A DNA stretch of 64,000 nt from Sphingopyxis sp. FD7 (lineage in GTDB: Bacteria; Pseudomonadota; Alphaproteobacteria; Sphingomonadales; Sphingomonadaceae). The stretch is taken from NCBI RefSeq assembly GCF_003609835.1, contig NZ_AP017898.1, positions 1,488,001 through 1,552,000 of the forward strand. The letters run 5' to 3'. Under the pieces are notes generated by a model. The model was not told the DNA's origin and did not search any database. It saw nothing but the letters and a program-made list of their open reading frames with translations. Of the stretch, positions 43,101-52,794 are shown piece by piece; positions within the stretch are counted from its first letter, which is position 1, and each line of letters starts with the position of its first letter. The translations under genes and the position numbers were made by a program.

Positions 43101-44341
43101 ATCAGGATCTGCTCGGCATCGACACGCGCCTTGCCCGCGAGACTGAGCCGGTCGATGATGATGTCGTTGACCGCAAGGTTGGCGGCATTCGCCTGATAAT
43201 CGACCTTTGGACGTGCAAACGCACCGTCGAATGTCGCCGTCGCGCGCAAGCCACTGGCGCGCAGCGCGGGCGCGATCGCGCCGGGGCGACGGATGTTGAC
43301 CGCGAGCGCGAGCTCTTCAAAGCGATTGGCGCCGAGATCGACGCCGCCGCTGATGCCAAGATCGGCCGCGCTGGACGTCAGCCGCCCGTCGAGCACCGCC
43401 TTGCGCCCGGCGAGGCGCGCCTTTACGTCGATGGCGGTTTCAGGCGCCAGCAGCTCGGCCATCGGGCCGCTGAGCAGCCGTGACGGCTGCGCATTGCCCT
43501 TGGCTGCAAAATTGCCGTCGCGCGCCCTCAGCGCGATGCGGGCGAGCGGCGCGGCGCCGAGGTTCGCCGTCAGATTGCCGTTCCACGCTTTCCAGTCACC
43601 GCGCCCGTCGAGCTTTGCCGTCAGCGTCTCTTCGAACCCGCCCATCGTCGCGAGCACGCCGCCCGCGGGGGCGCTCATATCGAGCGTCATCGCCAGCCGG
43701 TTCGTCTCCGGCACCGCGTCGAGGAGCAGCTTCAGCGTATCGCCCTTGCCGCCCCCGCCGATGGTTTCGGCATTGGCGCTGATCTGTGCGCGGCGGTCGG
43801 CGATCGCGACGCGGCCGTTCAGCGTCGCCACCTGACGCTCACCCGCCACCGCGGGCTCGAAGATGAAGCGATCGACGCGGAGGCGGCCGACGTCGATGTC
43901 GAGGTCGGGAAGCAGCGGCTCGCCGGTGTCGGGCACCGGCCTGAACGTCGGCAGCTTCTCCATCACCAGCGTTTCGGCGGTTGCTGAGCGGATGTCGATG
44001 TGGCTCGCCAGATAGCGCAGTGGCCGCCAGTCGATCCGCAACTCGGGCGAGCGCAGGAACACGCCCTTGGGATCGGACAGGGTGAAGTCGCGGACGATCA
44101 TCCGGCTGTAGAGCGAGCCGTCGAGTCGGCCGATGCCGATCTTCATCCCGTTTTCGAACTCATATTTTTCAATCTGGGTGACGACGAAACGCCGCCCGGC
44201 GTCGCTGTTCAATCCGATGAGGAACAGCGCGAAAAGAAGGATGAGGCCCAGCAGCGCATATCCCGCGCCGCGCAGGATCGCGCGCGGCCAGTTCCGCGCC
44301 GCGACCGGCGCCGTTTCGGTCGCGGGCAGATCGTCGGCCAT
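40118..44341 (-). CDS. tamB: Translocation and assembly module subunit TamB
   Basis: 1407 residues. One N-terminal membrane anchor (about 20-45, GYALLGLILLFALFLIGLNS) is followed by a long run of beta-strand repeats (AsmA/TamB type). The conserved C-terminal DUF490 domain starts near 1080: GEIELVRGTLGFAGRSFELEEGRVTFPTGDAFDP, VTGRASNPQVAFSSVPGLPQDEIVSRILFGDS and a final LSIRYRKDY strand. TamB spans the periplasm, working with TamA in outer membrane protein insertion and probably lipid transport. Its ATG overlaps the tamA stop by one base. Confidence 0.94.
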   Translation of the reverse strand: MADDLPATETAPVAARNWPRAILRGAGYALLGLILLFALFLIGLNSDAGRRFVVTQIEKYEFENGMKIGIGRLDGSLYSRMIVRDFTLSDPKGVFLRSPELRIDWRPLRYLASHIDIRSATAETLVMEKLPTFRPVPDTGEPLLPDLDIDVGRLRVDRFIFEPAVAGERQVATLNGRVAIADRRAQISANAETIGGGGKGDTLKLLLDAVPETNRLAMTLDMSAPAGGVLATMGGFEETLTAKLDGRGDWKAWNGNLTANLGAAPLARIALRARDGNFAAKGNAQPSRLLSGPMAELLAPETAIDVKARLAGRKAVLDGRLTSSAADLGISGGVDLGANRFEELALAVNIRRPGAIAPALRASGLRATATFDGAFARPKVDYQANAANLAVNDIIIDRLSLAGKARVDAEQILIPVAGRAARIRGLDTVAGGTLADVRLDGDLAYADGRILSDNLRLRSPRIDARAIVVADLGRGFYTGAIDGRVNDYRIESVGIFDIDTDADLKTAPRGGFEIAGRVRARSTRLFNSGVRDVLGGNATVISDVRYGTDGVVRFSGLRLTAPRLRVTGGQGSYAPGGQIRLAARATSTDYGPLGVELAGTISDPRAVVTADRPGLGIGLANLVARVTGAPKGYRLAATGDTDYGPLAADVVLLTAAGPLTIDVERGDLSGIGFSGRLVQSDAGPFTGQLDASGQGLGGLVRLTAAGAHQAAAINVRANNVVLPGPARLAVGSAVVDADVTLYETPHIVADIQVADTQIRDYDIAVARVKIDYRAGSGKAQALIEGVSGVPFRIAANADLKPDLWRASVQGRATGINFRTTSPARIVPGPDGYELLPTSIDLGRRSSARVAGRFGEGIRLQSRFDRVNMAILNAVYPGMGIGGRASGSLDFEQAHADAFPRADARLTIRNFTRTTAVSVSQPVDVNFAGKLLADGGEARAVMRKRGTVVGRIQASLRPLGPAAGAWTDRLRAAPLGGGVRYNGPADTLYSFFGPADQHVSGPVAVAADFGCRVADPCLNGVVRGRDMVYENQTYGTRLVGMRVNGRFSGNRLEIAELTAKAGEGTVTASGYISLSQADGYPMDLAATLDNARLARSENIAARATGNLRLQKSAGETALLSGDLRLPETRYRIVREGAAQVPVLTGVRRKAPAGRTRISGDGLAALGGSLFDLIRLDIRLRASDEIYVRGMGLESEWEADVALRGTTLAPRVTGEIELVRGTLGFAGRSFELEEGRVTFPTGDAFDPAIRLIASDTIETVTVSVSVTGRASNPQVAFSSVPGLPQDEIVSRILFGDSITTLSPLQAVQLASSLNTLSSGGGGLSPLGALQSAAGIDRLRVLGPDDTIGRGAALAAGQYITKDIYLEVITDARGYTATQLEISLTRTLSLLSQAGGSGQSNLSIRYRKDY

Positions 44342-46674
44342 CAGAAGGCCTGCCCGATCGAAACATAGACGCTGACCCGCGCCTCACCCGGCTTGCGCGC
44401 GATCGGCGTCGCGATGTCAAAGCGCATCGGCCCGAAATTGGTATAATAGCGCGCGCCGATGCCCGCACCGAAGCGCAGATCCTGAAAGGTCGGCGCCGAG
44501 CTGCGATAGACCTGCCCCGCATCGACGAAGCCGACGACGCCGAAATTGCCGAAGCGATAGCGCGCCTCGACCGCGACCTCGTTGAGGCTCCGGCCACCGA
44601 TCGGATCGTTGTTGGGGTCTTTGGGGCCGAGTTCCTGATAACCAAAGCCGCGCACCGACCCGCCGCCGCCGGCATAGAAGCGCCGCGACGGCGCCAGCCG
44701 TTCGCGCGCCGCCCCCAGAATCGATCCAAGGCGAAGCCGACCGGCGAGGACGATATTGTCCGTCACCGGATAATAGCCGCTGATGTCGGTACGAAGCCGC
44801 GCATAGGGCGAGAAGCGCCCCGCCAGCGACCCTTCGGGCTGGATCAGCGATGTGATACGAAATCCTCTGGTCGGGTCGAGCAGGCTGTCGGTGCGATCCA
44901 TCCCGACCTGTCCGCTCAGTCCCAGGATGGTATAAAAGTCAAAGGATCGCTCGCCAGCGGCGAAATCATAATCATCCTCGCGCGTCGCGATGAGTTCGAC
45001 GCCATAGGCATAGGTAAACTTCTTTTGCCAGATCGGCGTCGAATCATAGCTGATGCGCGCGCCGACGCGGCCCGTCAGCGCCTCGAACGCGTCATAGTTG
45101 CTACGCGTCGCTTCGGCGACGAGCTCGAAGGTCCGGTCGCGGCGCCCGGCGTTCGAGCGGCGAAGCGTCGCGCCGACCCCCTGTTCCTGGGTTCCGAGCA
45201 CGCCGCGAAAGGTCAATGCGCCTTCGGGCGGGAACATATTGCGGTGCGTCCAGCTGCCCTCGAGCCGCAATCCCTCGCCCGTGCCATAACCTGCGCTGGC
45301 AGCAATGGTGCGCGGCGGGCCCGCCTGCTGCGTCACCAGCATCGTGACATATTCGGTGTCATCACCGGCGCTTTCGCCCGTCGCTTGCGGCTCGGCGGCG
45401 ACGGTCGAGAACAGCCCGGTGGCGACGAGCGCCTGTCTCAGATCATCGACCTTGCGGCTGTCGTAAAGGTCGCCGCGCTTGAACCGCGCGAGCACCGCGA
45501 CATGATCGGCGTCGAAGGCCAGGTCGCCCCTCGTCTCGATTCCGCCGAAACGCGAGCGTTTGCCGATGTCGATGGGCAGCGTATAGACGCCGTCGCCGGT
45601 CGCCGGATCGAGCAGGATGTCGCGCTGTCCTACCTCGGCGAAAGGGTAGCCCTCTTCGGGCAGTTTGAGCGCGATTGCCGCCTCGGCGCCCTGAATCCGC
45701 TGTGCGACGATGGGCTCGCCGACGCTGAGCAGGAAATTGTCGGCGATCAGGCCGGGCGGAACCGTCGGCGCGGCGTCGATGACGATGTCCGACAGCGTGT
45801 ATCGCTGTCCGGGCGTCACGTCGATGATCGCGGTGATCGGACGACGGCCCTGCCCCTCCTCGCGCGGCCCGCGCTCGATGCGCGTGTCGACGATCGCGTC
45901 ATAATAGCCTTCCGACGCAAGGATGCGCTGCATCAGCTCGCCGTCGGCGGACAGGCGCGCGCGGATCATCGCTGCATTGTCGGCCTTGCCGTCGCCATCG
46001 TAGAGCGCCGAGAGATCGCCGAACAGGTCGGCAAGGTCGACGCCGCTGCTGTCGTCGGCAGCCTCCAGTCCGTTGACCTGAACCTGGTATGCCAGTTCGC
46101 GATTATCCCCCTCCTCTTCGGCCTCGGCAAACTCGACGGGTTCGACGTCGAAATTGTCCAGCGAGGGGAGCGGTGCGGCCAGTTCGCGGTCGCTGATCGG
46201 CGCATCGCCGATCGCCTCGACGGCATCGCTGTCGGCCAGCGCGGGGACGGGAATGTCATCAACCGCGGGCGGCGCAGCGCCTTCGGCGGTCTCGGCATCC
46301 GCTTCGCCTTCCGCCGCGCGCTTTGCTGCTTCGACCGTCTGCCGCCGTTCGAACTCGGCAATCGATTCGAGCGGGCGGTCGAGTTCGGGATCGTCCTCGG
46401 CGCTGATCGGCGGGATCGCCTTTTCAAACTCGTCGTCGCCGATGATCGGTTCGACGTCCGGAAGCGCCGCTCCGGGCGGCGGCGGCGATGGCGATGCGAT
46501 GCGATCTTCGGAAGACCGTTCGGCGGCCACCGCTTCCGAAGCGACGGCTTCGCCCTGCTGCCCGGCGGCCGGCTGTGCGACCGTCCATGCCGAAGACGCC
46601 GCCGCACCGATCAACAACCCTCGGACCACCCGTCGGCGGCACGCATGATCGCAGATTATGTCAGATTTTCGCAT
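44341..46674 (-). CDS. tamA: Outer membrane assembly factor TamA (BamA/Omp85 family)
   Basis: 777 residues from ATG at 46674 (MRKSDIICDH). After a signal region and an acidic, Pro-rich segment (about 45-195; unusual for TamA and likely disordered) come POTRA-like repeats: RARLSADGELMQRILASEGYYDA, VTPGQRYTLSDIVIDA, ALKLPEEGYPFAEVGQRDI and KRGDLYDSRKVDDLRQALVATGLFSTV. The Omp85 barrel includes RRFYAGGGGSVRGFGYQELGP (the RGF lid-lock motif) and ends in the barrel-closing VSVYVSIGQAF. It forms the TAM complex with TamB, encoded immediately downstream. Confidence 0.93.
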   Translation of the reverse strand: MRKSDIICDHACRRRVVRGLLIGAAASSAWTVAQPAAGQQGEAVASEAVAAERSSEDRIASPSPPPPGAALPDVEPIIGDDEFEKAIPPISAEDDPELDRPLESIAEFERRQTVEAAKRAAEGEADAETAEGAAPPAVDDIPVPALADSDAVEAIGDAPISDRELAAPLPSLDNFDVEPVEFAEAEEEGDNRELAYQVQVNGLEAADDSSGVDLADLFGDLSALYDGDGKADNAAMIRARLSADGELMQRILASEGYYDAIVDTRIERGPREEGQGRRPITAIIDVTPGQRYTLSDIVIDAAPTVPPGLIADNFLLSVGEPIVAQRIQGAEAAIALKLPEEGYPFAEVGQRDILLDPATGDGVYTLPIDIGKRSRFGGIETRGDLAFDADHVAVLARFKRGDLYDSRKVDDLRQALVATGLFSTVAAEPQATGESAGDDTEYVTMLVTQQAGPPRTIAASAGYGTGEGLRLEGSWTHRNMFPPEGALTFRGVLGTQEQGVGATLRRSNAGRRDRTFELVAEATRSNYDAFEALTGRVGARISYDSTPIWQKKFTYAYGVELIATREDDYDFAAGERSFDFYTILGLSGQVGMDRTDSLLDPTRGFRITSLIQPEGSLAGRFSPYARLRTDISGYYPVTDNIVLAGRLRLGSILGAARERLAPSRRFYAGGGGSVRGFGYQELGPKDPNNDPIGGRSLNEVAVEARYRFGNFGVVGFVDAGQVYRSSAPTFQDLRFGAGIGARYYTNFGPMRFDIATPIARKPGEARVSVYVSIGQAF

Positions 46675-46773
46675 CTGCTGGCCACCGATGAAGACTTGTG
46701 GCCCCAGAGACTTGACCGCGCAACCCGATTCTCCCCTTCGCCATAAGGCCAACGCCCTGGTCCCAGGTCGGTT

Positions 46774-46790
46774 CCCGGCGCCGCGCCGGG
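46774..46790. terminator. GC-rich hairpin behind the UDP-glucose dehydrogenase gene
   Basis: CCCGGCG-CCG-CGCCGGG forms a 7 bp stem with a 3-base loop 20 bp after the stop codon. It lacks a clear T run, so termination is only possible, not certain. Confidence 0.3.
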
Positions 46791-46809
46791 CCGCGTCGCG
46801 CGTGCCGGA

Positions 46810-47979
46810 TCAGCTGTCGGCGCCGAACAGGTCGCGGCTGTACACCTTGTCCACAACATCGGCGAGTTCGTCAGTGATGCGGTTCGCGATGATGACGTCG
46901 GCTTCGGCCTTGAAGGCATCGAGGTCGCGGATCACGCGCGAGTTGAACAGCCGGTCCTCCTCGATCAGCGGCTCATAGACGATCACCTCGATCCCCTTGG
47001 CCTTCACGCGCTTCATCACGCCAAGGATGCTGCTGGCGCGGAAATTGTCCGAGCCCGCCTTCATCGCAAGGCGGTGGATCCCGACGACGCGCGGGTTCCG
47101 TTTGATGACCTCCGACGCCACAAAATCCTTGCGCGTCGTGTTCGACGAAACGATCGCCTGGATCAGATTCTGCGGCACGTCCTTGTAATTGGCGAGCATC
47201 TGCTTTGTGTCCTTCGGCAGGCAATAGCCGCCATAGCCAAAGGACGGATTGTTGTAGAAACTGCCGATCCTGGGGTCGAGGCACACGCCCTCGATCACCT
47301 GCCGCGGATCGACGCCGTGCGCGGCCGCATAGGTGTCGAGCTCGTTGAAGAAGGCGACGCGCATCGCAAGATAGGTGTTCGCGAACAGCTTGATCGCCTC
47401 GGCCTCGGTATTGCCCGTCTGGAGGATCGCCGTATCGGGCTTCAGCGACCCCTCGAGCAGCAGCCGCGCGAAATCGGCGGCGCGGGGATGCGTATTGCCG
47501 ACGATGATCCGCGACGGGTAAAGATTGTCATGCAGCGCGCGCCCTTCGCGCAGGAACTCGGGCGAAAAGACGATGTCGTTGCTGCCGTGCTCGGCGCGCA
47601 TCCGTTCGGTGAAGCCCACCGGGACGGTCGATTTGACGACGATCAGCGCGCCGGGCGCCAGCTTCAGCGCATCGGCGACGACGCTTTCGACGCTGCTCGT
47701 GTTGAAATAATTGGTGTCGGGGTCATAGTCGGTCGGGGTCGCGACGATCACGAAGTCCGCACCGGCATAGGCCGCCTGCCTGTCGATCGTCGCGACGAGA
47801 TTCAGCGGCCTGTTCGCCAGATAATCCTCGATTTCGGGATCGACGATCGGCGATCGGCGCGCGTTGATGAGCTCGACCTTGCGCGCGTCGATGTCGAGCG
47901 CGGCGACCGCATTATGCTGCGCCAGCAGCACCGCGTTCGAAATGCCGACATAGCCCGTGCCGACGACGGCGATCTTCAC
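46810..47979 (-). CDS. ugd: UDP-glucose 6-dehydrogenase
   Basis: 389 residues with a GTG start at 47979 preceded by [25 protein letters not shown] (NAD fold), [72 protein letters not shown] (catalytic Cys) and the C-terminal domain with [19 protein letters not shown]. Length and motifs match the short E. coli-type enzyme (388 residues). It oxidises UDP-glucose to UDP-glucuronate, the precursor for the epimerase at 33214 and the UDP-xylose synthase at 51630. Confidence 0.95.
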   Translation of the reverse strand: MKIAVVGTGYVGISNAVLLAQHNAVAALDIDARKVELINARRSPIVDPEIEDYLANRPLNLVATIDRQAAYAGADFVIVATPTDYDPDTNYFNTSSVESVVADALKLAPGALIVVKSTVPVGFTERMRAEHGSNDIVFSPEFLREGRALHDNLYPSRIIVGNTHPRAADFARLLLEGSLKPDTAILQTGNTEAEAIKLFANTYLAMRVAFFNELDTYAAAHGVDPRQVIEGVCLDPRIGSFYNNPSFGYGGYCLPKDTKQMLANYKDVPQNLIQAIVSSNTTRKDFVASEVIKRNPRVVGIHRLAMKAGSDNFRASSILGVMKRVKAKGIEVIVYEPLIEEDRLFNSRVIRDLDAFKAEADVIIANRITDELADVVDKVYSRDLFGADS

Positions 47980-48065
47980 GGGCGACTCCTGTTCTGCTGT
48001 CAATGGCTTATCCTTTGGCCGATGCGGCGCCGTCCGTAGCAACGGCCCCGCGATCGCTCAATGCC

Positions 48066-49529
48066 TCATGTGCCGCAGAAGGTCGTATAGGGCGCCGCGT
48101 CGGCGGGCGCGGGTTCGGCGAAGCGTTCCAGCCCCGACCTTGGCGCGAACGGATGGCGCACGACCTCGAGCAGTTCGAGCCAGGGGGCAAGGTCGCCCCC
48201 CTCGGCCGCCTCGAGCGTCGCCTCGACAAGATGGTTGCGCGGGATATAGAGCGGGTTCACGCCATCCATCGCGTCGGCAAGCTCGAGCGGATTGGCGGCG
48301 CCTCGTTCGATGCGCCGCCACCAGGCGGCGATCCACGGCGCCATCGCATCGGGCGCTGGCAGCAGCGCCTGCATCGTCGCCCCGTCGCCGCGGAGCAGCA
48401 TCGCGAGTGCACGAAAGAAGGAGGTGAAGTCGACGCTGAGCTTTTCCAGCTCGTCGAACAGGCCGTCGATGAGTTCGGCATCGTCGCCCGCGCCCTCGGC
48501 AAGACCCAGCTTCTGCCGCACATGCGCGTGCCACCGGCTCCGAAACTTTGCCGGAATCGCATCGACGAGCGCCTTCGCCGCATCGACGTCGGACGGCGAA
48601 ACGCGGTGGATCGCGGGCAACAGCGCTTCGGCAAAACGCGCCATGTTCCAGTGCATGATCTGCGGCTGGCGGCCATAGGCGTAGCGGCCGTTCGCGTCGA
48701 TCGAACTGAACACCGTATTCGCGGCAAAACGGTCCATGAAGGCGCAGGGGCCATAATCGATCGTCTCGCCGCTGATCGCGACATTGTCGGTGTTCATCAC
48801 GCCGTGGATGAAGCCCACGCCCAGCCAGCGCGCGATGAGGTCGCATTGCAAGTCGATCACCCGGTCGAGCAGCGCGAGGTGCGGATTGGGCGCATCGGCC
48901 AGATCGGGGAAGTGCCGCCTGATGCTATAGTCCGATAGCTGGATCACATGATCGGCGCCGAAATGCGCGGCAAAGAACTGGAAGGTGCCGACGCGGATAT
49001 GGCTGCTCGCGACGCGCGTGAGCACCGCGCCCGGATGCGCCCGTTCGCGCTGCACGCGCTCGCCCGTTGCCACCGCGGCGAGCGCCCGCGTCGTCGGCAC
49101 CCCCATCGCCGCCATCGCCTCGGACACAAGGAACTCGCGCAGCACCGGACCGATCGCCGCCTTGCCATCGCCGTTGCGCGAGAATGCCGTCGGCCCCGAT
49201 CCCTTGAGCTGGATGTCGAAGCGCGCGCCATCGGGCGCGACGATCTCGCCGAGCAGCAATGCGCGCCCGTCGCCCAGCTGCGGCGAAAAATGGCCGAACT
49301 GATGCCCAGCATAGGCGAGCGCGATGGGGGCGGCGCCCTTGGGAATATCCTGCCCCGAAAACAGCCGCGCAAGCTCGTCTGCATCGGCTCCATCTCGATC
49401 GAAACCAAGCCTTTCGGCCAGCCGATCGTTGAACGCGAGAAGCCGGGGCGCCGATGGCCTTAGGGCTTCGGCGGGCGCATAGAAGCCTTGCATGGCGGCA
49501 TGAAAACTATTCTCGAACGCAAAATCCAT
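48066..49529 (-). CDS. selO: Protein adenylyltransferase SelO (YdiU)
   Basis: 487 residues from ATG at 49529 (MDFAFENSF). AYAGHQFGHFSPQLGDGRALLLGEI, DIQLKGSGPTAFSRNGDGKAAIGPVLREFLVSEAMAAMG, GFIHGVMNTDNVAISGETIDYGPCAFMD and YAYGRQPQIMHWNMARFAEAL are the pseudokinase-fold motifs of SelO, including the DYGP segment replacing DFG. It transfers AMP to Ser, Thr or Tyr of target proteins and helps in oxidative stress (family knowledge). The chain ends TTFCGT: a Cys near the C-terminus stands where some eukaryotic relatives have selenocysteine. Confidence 0.94.
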   Translation of the reverse strand: MDFAFENSFHAAMQGFYAPAEALRPSAPRLLAFNDRLAERLGFDRDGADADELARLFSGQDIPKGAAPIALAYAGHQFGHFSPQLGDGRALLLGEIVAPDGARFDIQLKGSGPTAFSRNGDGKAAIGPVLREFLVSEAMAAMGVPTTRALAAVATGERVQRERAHPGAVLTRVASSHIRVGTFQFFAAHFGADHVIQLSDYSIRRHFPDLADAPNPHLALLDRVIDLQCDLIARWLGVGFIHGVMNTDNVAISGETIDYGPCAFMDRFAANTVFSSIDANGRYAYGRQPQIMHWNMARFAEALLPAIHRVSPSDVDAAKALVDAIPAKFRSRWHAHVRQKLGLAEGAGDDAELIDGLFDELEKLSVDFTSFFRALAMLLRGDGATMQALLPAPDAMAPWIAAWWRRIERGAANPLELADAMDGVNPLYIPRNHLVEATLEAAEGGDLAPWLELLEVVRHPFAPRSGLERFAEPAPADAAPYTTFCGT

Positions 49530-49788
49530 TGCCACCGCTCCAGAATCACAGATTGAACGGCGACCATCTGTTTGCAAGCCCCTGCGGCGCAGATGGGCAT
49601 GCGGATCCGCGTATCCACTTCTTGCTTTCCTGGAGTGCCCAGCCGGTTGCCGCACCAAGCTTGCCCTTATCCAAACAACGCGCCGTCCAATCTGTCGGCC
49701 ACCGGGCATCAAAACCGGCTGGGCGGCGCTTCATGTGAATCCCTGCATTGCCCAGCCCGGATATCGCCCGGCTTCCGTCGACGAAGAA

Positions 49789-51429
49789 CTATAATCTGGT
49801 CAAATCGCGACGCTGGACAAACTCGATTTTTCCGTTCTTGCCACGCGAATAAATTAGAGGTTGCTCAATGACGGCCGCCTTGGCTCCTGCGCCGATCCGA
49901 AAGGCGAATTCTTGCGTCGAATCCTTTGCAACGCCTTTCAATCCGAACTCGCCGCGAACGATACGGCAGCGCCTTGATGTTCCCAGGTGGATCCCCGCCG
50001 CATCCCTGAAGGCAGTATCTCGACCATTGCCGTATACACGAGCGCCTTCGATGACGATATCTTCCGGCGGAAAAATGGGGTGATGCACCAGAATACCCTC
50101 GTGCGCGCAATCGTAACAGGCGACATTTTCGATTCGAACACCAAACGCCCGTTCATCCACCAGAATGCCTTCGCGGAATCGCGAGAGATCGGCGTTACGA
50201 ATGAAGCCGCCCCGTATCTGCAGAGCGCGGCCACCCGCACTATTCGCTCCGATTCCCGGGCCGGATCCTGATACCCCATCGAAGACGACGTCGCATTCCA
50301 CCAGCGGATCGACCATATTATCATAGCCGTCAGCCATGGCCCGGCCGATATTGTCCGCATATCCACGAAGTTCAAAGACCTGACCGGTCGCGCTGCTTCC
50401 AATGCGGCAATTTTCAAACCTGATGCGCTTGCCCAGCAGATGGCGATCCCGGGGCAACACAAACTCCGCGCCGAGATCGCCAACCTCATGCACATATGCC
50501 TGATAAGTTACGCTTTCGGCATAACAATCCGCGACCGTGACCGAATGGGCGCCCGATATCCGAACACAAAAGCTGCCCCGATCGGTACCGATTGATGGCG
50601 CCGTCAATGCGCCGACCCGAATATTCTTGATGACTCCATGGCGCGAAGGGATGACATATGCCGTCCCCTCCAGATAGGCTCTCTTGTTCATCGTCTGGGT
50701 GTGCGCGCTGTCAAGCGCCGAAATCGGTCCGATATGTCCCCAATCGACATGAACGGCGCCATACATCCGGTCTGACGACGGGACCTCGATATTCTCGATC
50801 CGATAGTGGCTGCAACCAATGATCTGGATCGCCGGCGCACCAAGGTGCCCTCCGTCTCCATCCGGCACCCACTTATCGCTCTGGATCCGAAGGTCGTATA
50901 CTTCAAAATCATGGGGATCATTATCGGGATTGGGACGGGCAATCTCATTGGGATCTCCCAGGCGGCATCCTGCCGACACGCCGCAATGCGCGGCTCCCTG
51001 AAGCCCGGGCTGGCCGGTCGAAACGACCTTCACCCTCCCGCCGAACAGCGCCGAACGACTTCGCATCCTGAACGCGCTATGGTTGCCGCTGTCGAAGCAC
51101 CCGATGACCGACGATCCGCGCAGGTCGAGCCGAACATCTTCCTTCACGATCAGATCCGACGAGATCTTGTAAACTCTTCCCGGATCAAGACGAACCGTTC
51201 CACCGCCGATCGAGGCCGCGAAATCAATGGCGGCCTGAATTGCTGATCCGTCGTCAGACCCGCGACCGAGCCGTTCGTCCCAATCACCTGCCGCGCCAAA
51301 ACGACCGGCGACGATGACTGGCGGCTCCGAACCGAACGCATGGACGAAAAGCGTCGATCCCGCACTCAGCACATTCGATAAAAAATGCCTTCTCAGGATC
51401 GTCACGCATCCGTCCCGCGTTGCCTGCAT
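49789..51429 (-). CDS. Right-handed beta-helix protein, pectate-lyase-3-like
   Basis: About 546 residues if starting at ATG 51429 (MQATRDGCVTILRRHFLSNV); the frame is open further upstream, so the start is uncertain. RRHFLSNVLSAGSTLFVHAFG could be a signal segment. GAAGDWDERLGRGSDDGSAIQAAIDFAASIGGGTVRLDPGRVYKI matches the N-terminal cap of Pectate_lyase_3 proteins, and the remainder is a series of beta-helix turns (IENVACYDCAHEGILVHHP, DIVIEGARVYGNGRDTAFRD). At the border of a polysaccharide locus it may be a lyase or hydrolase trimming the glycan. Catalytic residues cannot be assigned. Confidence 0.7.
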   Translation of the reverse strand: MQATRDGCVTILRRHFLSNVLSAGSTLFVHAFGSEPPVIVAGRFGAAGDWDERLGRGSDDGSAIQAAIDFAASIGGGTVRLDPGRVYKISSDLIVKEDVRLDLRGSSVIGCFDSGNHSAFRMRSRSALFGGRVKVVSTGQPGLQGAAHCGVSAGCRLGDPNEIARPNPDNDPHDFEVYDLRIQSDKWVPDGDGGHLGAPAIQIIGCSHYRIENIEVPSSDRMYGAVHVDWGHIGPISALDSAHTQTMNKRAYLEGTAYVIPSRHGVIKNIRVGALTAPSIGTDRGSFCVRISGAHSVTVADCYAESVTYQAYVHEVGDLGAEFVLPRDRHLLGKRIRFENCRIGSSATGQVFELRGYADNIGRAMADGYDNMVDPLVECDVVFDGVSGSGPGIGANSAGGRALQIRGGFIRNADLSRFREGILVDERAFGVRIENVACYDCAHEGILVHHPIFPPEDIVIEGARVYGNGRDTAFRDAAGIHLGTSRRCRIVRGEFGLKGVAKDSTQEFAFRIGAGAKAAVIEQPLIYSRGKNGKIEFVQRRDLTRL

Positions 51430-51629
51430 CCAAAAAAATCCGGCCAGCACGCAACCGGTCGAATATGCTATCGGGCGTCGGCGATTGCGAACGGCAACGC
51501 GCGGTCCGCACGAGCCGATTGAGCTTCGCACGGACACCACATCGGACGCCTCCCCGTTCTCAAACAGGCCATGTTCACGCCACGACGGTCACGGAAGCGC
51601 AACGCCCGATCGGTCTGCAACACCCAAGC

Positions 51630-52580
51630 TTAGATATCCAGTTTTTTGCGGAAATAGGCAATCGTGCGGTCAAGACCTTCATCGAGATCGACGGCAGGCT
51701 CCCAGCCCAACTGCGCCTTCGCTCGGCCAATGTCGGGTTGACGCTGCAATGGGTCATCCTGAGGCAGGGGCTGACGAACGAGCTTCGAGCTGCCGCCAAC
51801 CTTGGACAATATCTTCTCCGCAAGTTCGAGAATGGTGAACTCTGCCGGATTCCCGATGTTTATCGGCCCGTGCACCTCCGGCCCCGCATCCATGAAGGCA
51901 ACGAATGCCGAGATCAGATCGTCGACGTAACAGAAGGAACGGGTCTGCGAGCCGTCTCCGTAGATGGTGATTTCTTCGCCGTGCAGCGCCTGAACGATGA
52001 AATTGGACACAACGCGACCGTCGGACGCGTGCATCCGGGGACCATAAGTGTTGAATATGCGCGCGACCTTGATGTCCAGTTGATGTTGGCGATGATAATC
52101 GAAGAACAGTGTTTCGGCGCAACGCTTGCCTTCGTCGTAGCAACTGCGAATACCGATCGGGTTGACATTGCCCCAATAGCTCTCCTGCTGCGGGTGCATC
52201 GTCGGGTCACCATAGACCTCGCTCGTCGACGCCTGGAAGATCGGCACCTTCAGCCGCTTGGCCAGGCCCAGCATATTGATCGCACCGTGAACGCTCGTTT
52301 TCGTCGTCTGGACGGGATCATGCTGGTAGTGGATCGGCGAGGCGGGACATGCCAGATTGAAGATTGCGTCGACCTCCACGAACAGCGGGAAGCAAACATC
52401 GTGGCGCATGAACTCGAACAACGGATTGCCAGCCAGATGGTCAAGATTGCTCTTGTCACCCGTGAACAGATTATCGACGCAAAGCACCTCGTCACCGCGG
52501 GCCAGCAGGCGGTCGATGAGGTGTGAGCCCAGAAAGCCGGCTCCACCGGTGACCAATACGCGCCTACGTCCAAATTTCAT
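51630..52580 (-). CDS. uxs: UDP-glucuronate decarboxylase (UDP-xylose synthase)
   Basis: 316 residues from ATG at 52580. [20 protein letters not shown] (cofactor loop), [80 protein letters not shown] (catalytic Tyr-x-x-x-Lys) and [22 protein letters not shown] are the UXS signature. It decarboxylates UDP-glucuronate to UDP-xylose, so UDP-xylose is probably a building block of the local surface polysaccharide. It is divergent from the capsule gene at 52795. Confidence 0.94.
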   Translation of the reverse strand: MKFGRRRVLVTGGAGFLGSHLIDRLLARGDEVLCVDNLFTGDKSNLDHLAGNPLFEFMRHDVCFPLFVEVDAIFNLACPASPIHYQHDPVQTTKTSVHGAINMLGLAKRLKVPIFQASTSEVYGDPTMHPQQESYWGNVNPIGIRSCYDEGKRCAETLFFDYHRQHQLDIKVARIFNTYGPRMHASDGRVVSNFIVQALHGEEITIYGDGSQTRSFCYVDDLISAFVAFMDAGPEVHGPINIGNPAEFTILELAEKILSKVGGSSKLVRQPLPQDDPLQRQPDIGRAKAQLGWEPAVDLDEGLDRTIAYFRKKLDI

Positions 52581-52794
52581 TTTCTGCACAACAAGCTCCC
52601 AGCGAGATTGGCGGCTCTCTATGCCATGCCCCCAAACCTGTCCAGCGCAAGGGTTGCAACTTGCTGCAATGGCGCGGCGATTTGTGCGGACCACATGGAC
52701 AGGTCGTCGAAACTACATTAGGGGTCACCGCCCGTCCGGCGGCGTTCCGGCGAACGAGCCTTTAACGAAACACCGATATCCTGCTGGAGCGACT

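Noticed and set aside
45025-46746. 573-codon open frame opposite tamA
   Set aside because: Antisense shadow; tamA has POTRA and Omp85 motifs in the other strand.
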